Below are positions 35,968 through 39,496 of a stretch of DNA of 39,496 bases, in pieces. Numbering within the stretch: position 1 is the stretch's first letter; every line of letters begins with the position of its first letter. The notes under the pieces were generated by a model. The model did not search any database. It was not told the origin of the DNA and saw nothing but the letters and a program-made list of their open reading frames with translations. Where the stretch lies: positions 1 through 39,496 of the forward strand of contig JAHBXX010000043.1 in assembly GCA_019636245.1 (NCBI GenBank), read 5' to 3'. The stretch is from Planctomycetota bacterium. GTDB lineage: Bacteria > Planctomycetota > UBA1135 > UBA2386. The translations under genes and the position numbers were made by a program.

Positions 35968-38900
35968 TCACTTTCGATCCGTCGCATGGCCGCGTCGACG
36001 GGAATGCCCCACGGGAGAAGGGTGTGAATTCGATTCCTGGCAGAAACTTGGGAACGGCCGCGGAGTCGCTCGTACGTCGGTAAATGACGTACCATGACGC
36101 ACTTGCACGTAGCGACAAGCCACACTCCGCATGCGGCCGCTGCCGTCGCGGTCGATGTGCACGTGGACGCCATCGCCGGCGTAGACGTCCGTGAGCCGGG
36201 ACGCCGCGTCATACTGCAGCAACCGCGCAAACGGCTGGTGCCGGTCGGTCGAGGTCGGCACGACCGCCGCGCCTGGCTCCATCACGACCACCGCGCGCCC
36301 GGCGAAGTCGAAGATCGTGCGCGTTTCCCGGCCGCGGCCATCCACCTGCAGAAGCTCGGTCGCGTCGGCCGACGGCAGCCAGTCCAAGAACGTGGCACCG
36401 TTCCAGATCGGCTCCGCACCGGGCCGGAAGCGCTCGACGAGACGCCCCATGGCATCCGGCAGGTACTGCTCCACCTTGCCCATCGGGTCCTCGTAGGACT
36501 CCGTCGGGCCGCTGCTGTAGTAGCGGAACCGGTGGACCAGTTGGGCACCTGCAGGCCCCTGCCGGATCTCCAGCACCCGGCCCAGGCTGTCGCGCACATA
36601 CTCCGTCTCGCGCGTGACGTGGGTGGCGCTCTGTTCGTCGAAGGTGACGTCCGCCACCCTGCCCACGAACGGCGTCCCGGCCACGTAGGCATACTCGACC
36701 CGGTTGGAGAGCGCGAGATTCGGGCTGCCGCCATCACGGCTGTCGCGCCGTTCGACGACCCTGGCCAGCGCGTCGTAGGTGGCTTGCAGGAACCGCCCGC
36801 CCGGTCCGGTGGTGCGCCGCTGCTTCGACACACCCTCCCATAGCGTCGTGTAGACCTGCGACGCCGACATCGCGGCGCCCTCGAAGACCTCGTGCCGGTA
36901 GGTCCGCCCCACGGCATCACGCTGGAACGCATCGCGGCGGACCAAGTCGCTGGATCCACCGGGTGCACTCAGGAGCCGGCGCTCCACCAACCGCCCCAGG
37001 ATGTCGTAGTCGAACTCGTGGACGGCCGCAGCGGGATTCCAGCCGGCCGGATAGCCCAGCGGTGCAGCGACAACGGGTTCGGCGACGCGGGTCGGCAGGC
37101 CAGCGCCATTCCGGTCTATCGAGGTGACCAGCTGGCCGCCCGCACCGCCGCGGACCTCGCGTACGACCTCGCCGGCAGCGTCGATGAAGTACTTGCCGAG
37201 CAACAGGCTGTCGTTCGCCCCGAAGTGCTCCGCCTTGTAGAGGAAGCCGTAGCCGTCGTAGGTGTAGGCGGTGATCGTGCCATTGCCGTGTGCGACGTTC
37301 GCGAGCTCGCCGTTCGGCAGCCAGAAGTAGTCCTCGCGCAGGTAGCGGGCATCCACACCATCAGCCACCGGGCCTGACGCCTCGTCGCGGTCGAGCGCAC
37401 GCCGATCGATGAGCCGCGTGGTGAGCCGCTCGCCTTCGTAGTGCCACTCGTCGCGCAGCCAGGCGCGGGCGACCTCGGTGCGCGCAGGGCTGCCGAAGTC
37501 GTCAGGAGCCTGCCCCGCCGAGTCCTGGTTGCTCCGGAGACGAACGGCGAGGTTGCCCCACAGGTCGTAGTAGAACTGCTCCGCCAGCATCTGGTTGCCG
37601 ACCACGCTCGCCACGCCAACGACCTTGCCCATGGCGTCGCGCGTGATCGTTGTCTGCCGAGGTAACGAGGAGCCGGCGTTCTCGGTGACGGCGACCACCC
37701 GCCCCAAGCGGTCGTTGGCGAACGTCGTGGTGATCTCGGCATCGCCGCCGGACGGATTCCGGATCATGCGCTCCGGATAGCCGAAGGCGTCGTACTCGAA
37801 CCGCGTGGTCACCGCATCCTGGTCGAGTTCCTCGACCAGCTGCCCGACGAACGCGACCTGCCTGCCCTGCGACGGTGGCGCGGTGATGTCGAAGGTCTGC
37901 TGCGAGGTGAGAGTCGCCTGGGAACCGTCGGCCAGCTGCACGCTCGGGCTCGTCACCGTGACAGTCTGGGTCTTGACGCCCCAGCTCACACGGTCCGGCG
38001 GCGTTGCGCGCGGCACCGTCACGTAGGTGTAGTCCCATTGGCTGTTGTCGGGCGTGCGGACCGACTTGAGCCGGTAGGCGCCATGCACGTCGCCGGCCAC
38101 ACAGGGCTCCCACACGTACTCGGTCTGCACGAGCCCAGGCAGACCGCGCGGATCGTTGGTGCGGTGCCGCAGCAGGAGGCCCGTGACGGGGTCGTAGTCG
38201 TACTCGTCACGGCGATTCGCCGGCTGCTGCTCGACGACGATCGGCTTGTCGCAGGCAAGGCAGCTGCTGTACTGGTACAGCCACGTCATGGCGGTCGGTT
38301 CCACCCAGCCGCCATTGTCCGGATCGCTCGCACGCGGGCGCCCGGCCGTGCCGTGCGGCGGCGTGATCGTCACCTGCAGCACCCGCCCCTGATCGTCGAA
38401 CGTGCGCAGCACCTGCCCGCCCAGATCGTCCGTGCGCACGATCGAGTCAACCCGGTCCTTGCTGTCCCAGGTGTAGGCGAAGGTGTGCGTCGTGTTGCGG
38501 AGCGGCAGGTGCTCGGTGGCCACGCGATACTGCCCTCCCGCGAGCACATAGGTGAACTTGGCGACGTCGACGGGCTCCGTCTGCACAGCCGCCAGCTCGG
38601 GGCCAGTGGCCAGGAAATAGCGGATCGTGTGCACCCGGTCGGTCCCCGGCCAGTAGGTGGTCTCGAACACCGGGTGGCGCTCGGCGACCGGGCCGCTGGG
38701 CAACGCATAGGTCGTGCCTGCGGCCGGCGGGCCTTCCAGCATCTGGCCCTTGGGGTTGTAGACCCGCAGCAGGCGGTCGCCGGCGAACGGCTTCGCCGCC
38801 GGGACTGGCACACCATCCTCGCGCAACCGCTCGAACAGCATGCAGTACGTGTGCGCCGACAGGTCGGCCGCCGGCTGCGTGGCGTCCTCGAAGGTCACTT

Positions 38901-39496
38901 CGACCCCCGAATACAGCGCCGGATCCCAGCCCTGGCTGCCGATCCAGCTCGGCGCGTAGTTCCAGACCTCGTCGATGCCGTTCGGACGCTGGATCCGCGC
39001 TACCCGCCCCTCGGTATCGTACAGGTAGGTCGTCCGGTTGTCGTACGGATCCACTTCCTCGACCGGCCGGAAGCGCTCGCTGCCCTCATAGGTGCTGTAG
39101 CGCTCCAGGCGGGTGATGGAGCCGGCCACGGTCCGGACCTCGACGATCCCCAGCGGCTGCTGGCTCGGGACATGGTGGTAGCGGAAGAAGAACGAGCCGC
39201 TGCCCGCGGCCCCGGTGATCGCTGCGTGCAGGTCGCCCACCATCGCCGAGGTACCGAGGTGGTCCTGCGGCGGAGCCGGATAACTGGCCTGCGGCGGGCT
39301 CGTCGTGATGTAGCTGCAATCACACTCCTGCCCACCGCAGCTGCAGGCAATCCAGGTGCACAGATCGTGCTCGTTCGCACCTTGGCACGGGGAGCCCAGC
39401 GGCGGCCGCTTCCTCCACAGGCCTTGCGTCGGCGGCACCGGCCCGGGACCCGGCGGGTCGTTGGCCGGATCCGAACCCGGTGGCTGTCCCGGCGAC
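35968..39496 (-). CDS. RHS/YD-repeat protein, N-terminus beyond window, C-terminus truncated
   Basis: The frame is open from the right edge to a stop at 35968, so at least 1175 residues are visible. It contains many YD repeats, such as YDNRTTYLYDTEGRVARI, YDYDPVTGLLLRH, YDAFGYPERMI, YTYDGYGFLYKAEH, FDYDILGRLVERR and YDAASRLTDVYAG. These build the large beta-cage shell of RHS and teneurin-like proteins. Near the visible N-terminus is a Cys cluster (CTWIACSCGGQECDC). The usual C-terminal RHS core (YDxxxGRFxSxDPxG) and toxin domain are missing. The last repeat breaks after GVHVHIDRDGSGRMRSV, and about 60 residues of unrelated, Ser/Arg/Pro-rich sequence end the protein. This suggests deletion or replacement of the 3' end. 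Such proteins are usually exported or surface-bound. Confidence 0.88.
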   Translation of the reverse strand, partial: SPGQPPGSDPANDPPGPGPVPPTQGLWRKRPPLGSPCQGANEHDLCTWIACSCGGQECDCSYITTSPPQASYPAPPQDHLGTSAMVGDLHAAITGAAGSGSFFFRYHHVPSQQPLGIVEVRTVAGSITRLERYSTYEGSERFRPVEEVDPYDNRTTYLYDTEGRVARIQRPNGIDEVWNYAPSWIGSQGWDPALYSGVEVTFEDATQPAADLSAHTYCMLFERLREDGVPVPAAKPFAGDRLLRVYNPKGQMLEGPPAAGTTYALPSGPVAERHPVFETTYWPGTDRVHTIRYFLATGPELAAVQTEPVDVAKFTYVLAGGQYRVATEHLPLRNTTHTFAYTWDSKDRVDSIVRTDDLGGQVLRTFDDQGRVLQVTITPPHGTAGRPRASDPDNGGWVEPTAMTWLYQYSSCLACDKPIVVEQQPANRRDEYDYDPVTGLLLRHRTNDPRGLPGLVQTEYVWEPCVAGDVHGAYRLKSVRTPDNSQWDYTYVTVPRATPPDRVSWGVKTQTVTVTSPSVQLADGSQATLTSQQTFDITAPPSQGRQVAFVGQLVEELDQDAVTTRFEYDAFGYPERMIRNPSGGDAEITTTFANDRLGRVVAVTENAGSSLPRQTTITRDAMGKVVGVASVVGNQMLAEQFYYDLWGNLAVRLRSNQDSAGQAPDDFGSPARTEVARAWLRDEWHYEGERLTTRLIDRRALDRDEASGPVADGVDARYLREDYFWLPNGELANVAHGNGTITAYTYDGYGFLYKAEHFGANDSLLLGKYFIDAAGEVVREVRGGAGGQLVTSIDRNGAGLPTRVAEPVVAAPLGYPAGWNPAAAVHEFDYDILGRLVERRLLSAPGGSSDLVRRDAFQRDAVGRTYRHEVFEGAAMSASQVYTTLWEGVSKQRRTTGPGGRFLQATYDALARVVERRDSRDGGSPNLALSNRVEYAYVAGTPFVGRVADVTFDEQSATHVTRETEYVRDSLGRVLEIRQGPAGAQLVHRFRYYSSGPTESYEDPMGKVEQYLPDAMGRLVERFRPGAEPIWNGATFLDWLPSADATELLQVDGRGRETRTIFDFAGRAVVVMEPGAAVVPTSTDRHQPFARLLQYDAASRLTDVYAGDGVHVHIDRDGSGRMRSVACRYVQVRHGTSFTDVRATPRPFPSFCQESNSHPSPVGHSRRRGHATDRK
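36072..36092. repeat. 7-bp inverted repeat in the RHS 3' end
   Basis: GTACGTC (36072-36078) and GACGTAC (36086-36092) form a perfect dyad with a 7-bp AT-rich spacer (GGTAAAT). It lies near where the YD-repeat reading breaks off and composition changes. It could mark a junction or protein-binding site; function unknown. Confidence 0.4.

Noticed and set aside
36094..36843. Plus-strand ORF opposite the RHS gene
   Set aside because: Its His/Arg/Val-rich translation is the antisense shadow of the YD repeats.

Overview
The window is about 70% G+C and densely coded on both strands. The gene content suggests a member of the Planctomycetota or a close relative. The inference rests on secreted propeller proteins sharing a Cys/Gly-rich C-terminal domain, an NPCBM protein paired with a membrane VWA protein, a Gfo/Idh/MocA oxidoreductase, a groEL-groES-groEL cluster, frequent GTG starts and few Shine-Dalgarno sites. 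No rRNA or marker phylogeny is available here, so the lineage is a guess from style.

Layout. 1-3388: a Gfo/Idh/MocA oxidoreductase cut by the left edge, divergent from a secreted S9 prolyl-oligopeptidase/DPP-IV-like peptidase. 3455-3531: tRNA-Pro(UGG). 3532-5918: a gene-poor stretch with an HNH_2 nuclease and a doubtful broken ORF, possibly an accessory insertion beside the tRNA. 5919-9520: metK, a secreted beta-helix protein and a hexapeptide-repeat acyltransferase overlapping it tail to tail. 9777-13004: a large secreted kelch protein. 13174-16439: a GT-C type membrane glycosyltransferase with an EF-hand tail, translationally coupled to an Fe-S RNA m5U methyltransferase. 16462-19931: a coupled NPCBM protein / VWA membrane protein pair.

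20243-25978 is a proteostasis block on the + strand: groEL1, groES, groEL2, a hairpin, dnaJ, grpE and an FmdB-type zinc ribbon. 26032-28327 is a divergent pair: a histidine-phosphatase-like protein that has lost most of its catalytic signature, and a two-domain KaiC-like ATPase whose second P-loop is dead. 28462-29352 encodes an outer-membrane beta-barrel. 29402-34214 is a minus-strand four-gene run: moaX (MoaD-MoaE fusion), pepA, acs and a small two-helix membrane protein coupled to acs. 34320-35693 is a second six-repeat kelch protein. 35968-39496 is an RHS/YD-repeat protein whose N-terminus lies beyond the right edge and whose C-terminus ends abruptly in sequence of different composition.

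Most genes are housekeeping or envelope functions. The most unusual items are the KaiC-like/pseudo-phosphatase pair, the acs-coupled membrane protein, the MoaX fusion, the EF-hand glycosyltransferase, the truncated RHS gene and a set of small symmetrical DNA elements in regulatory gaps. I saw no CRISPR array, insertion sequence or replication origin.
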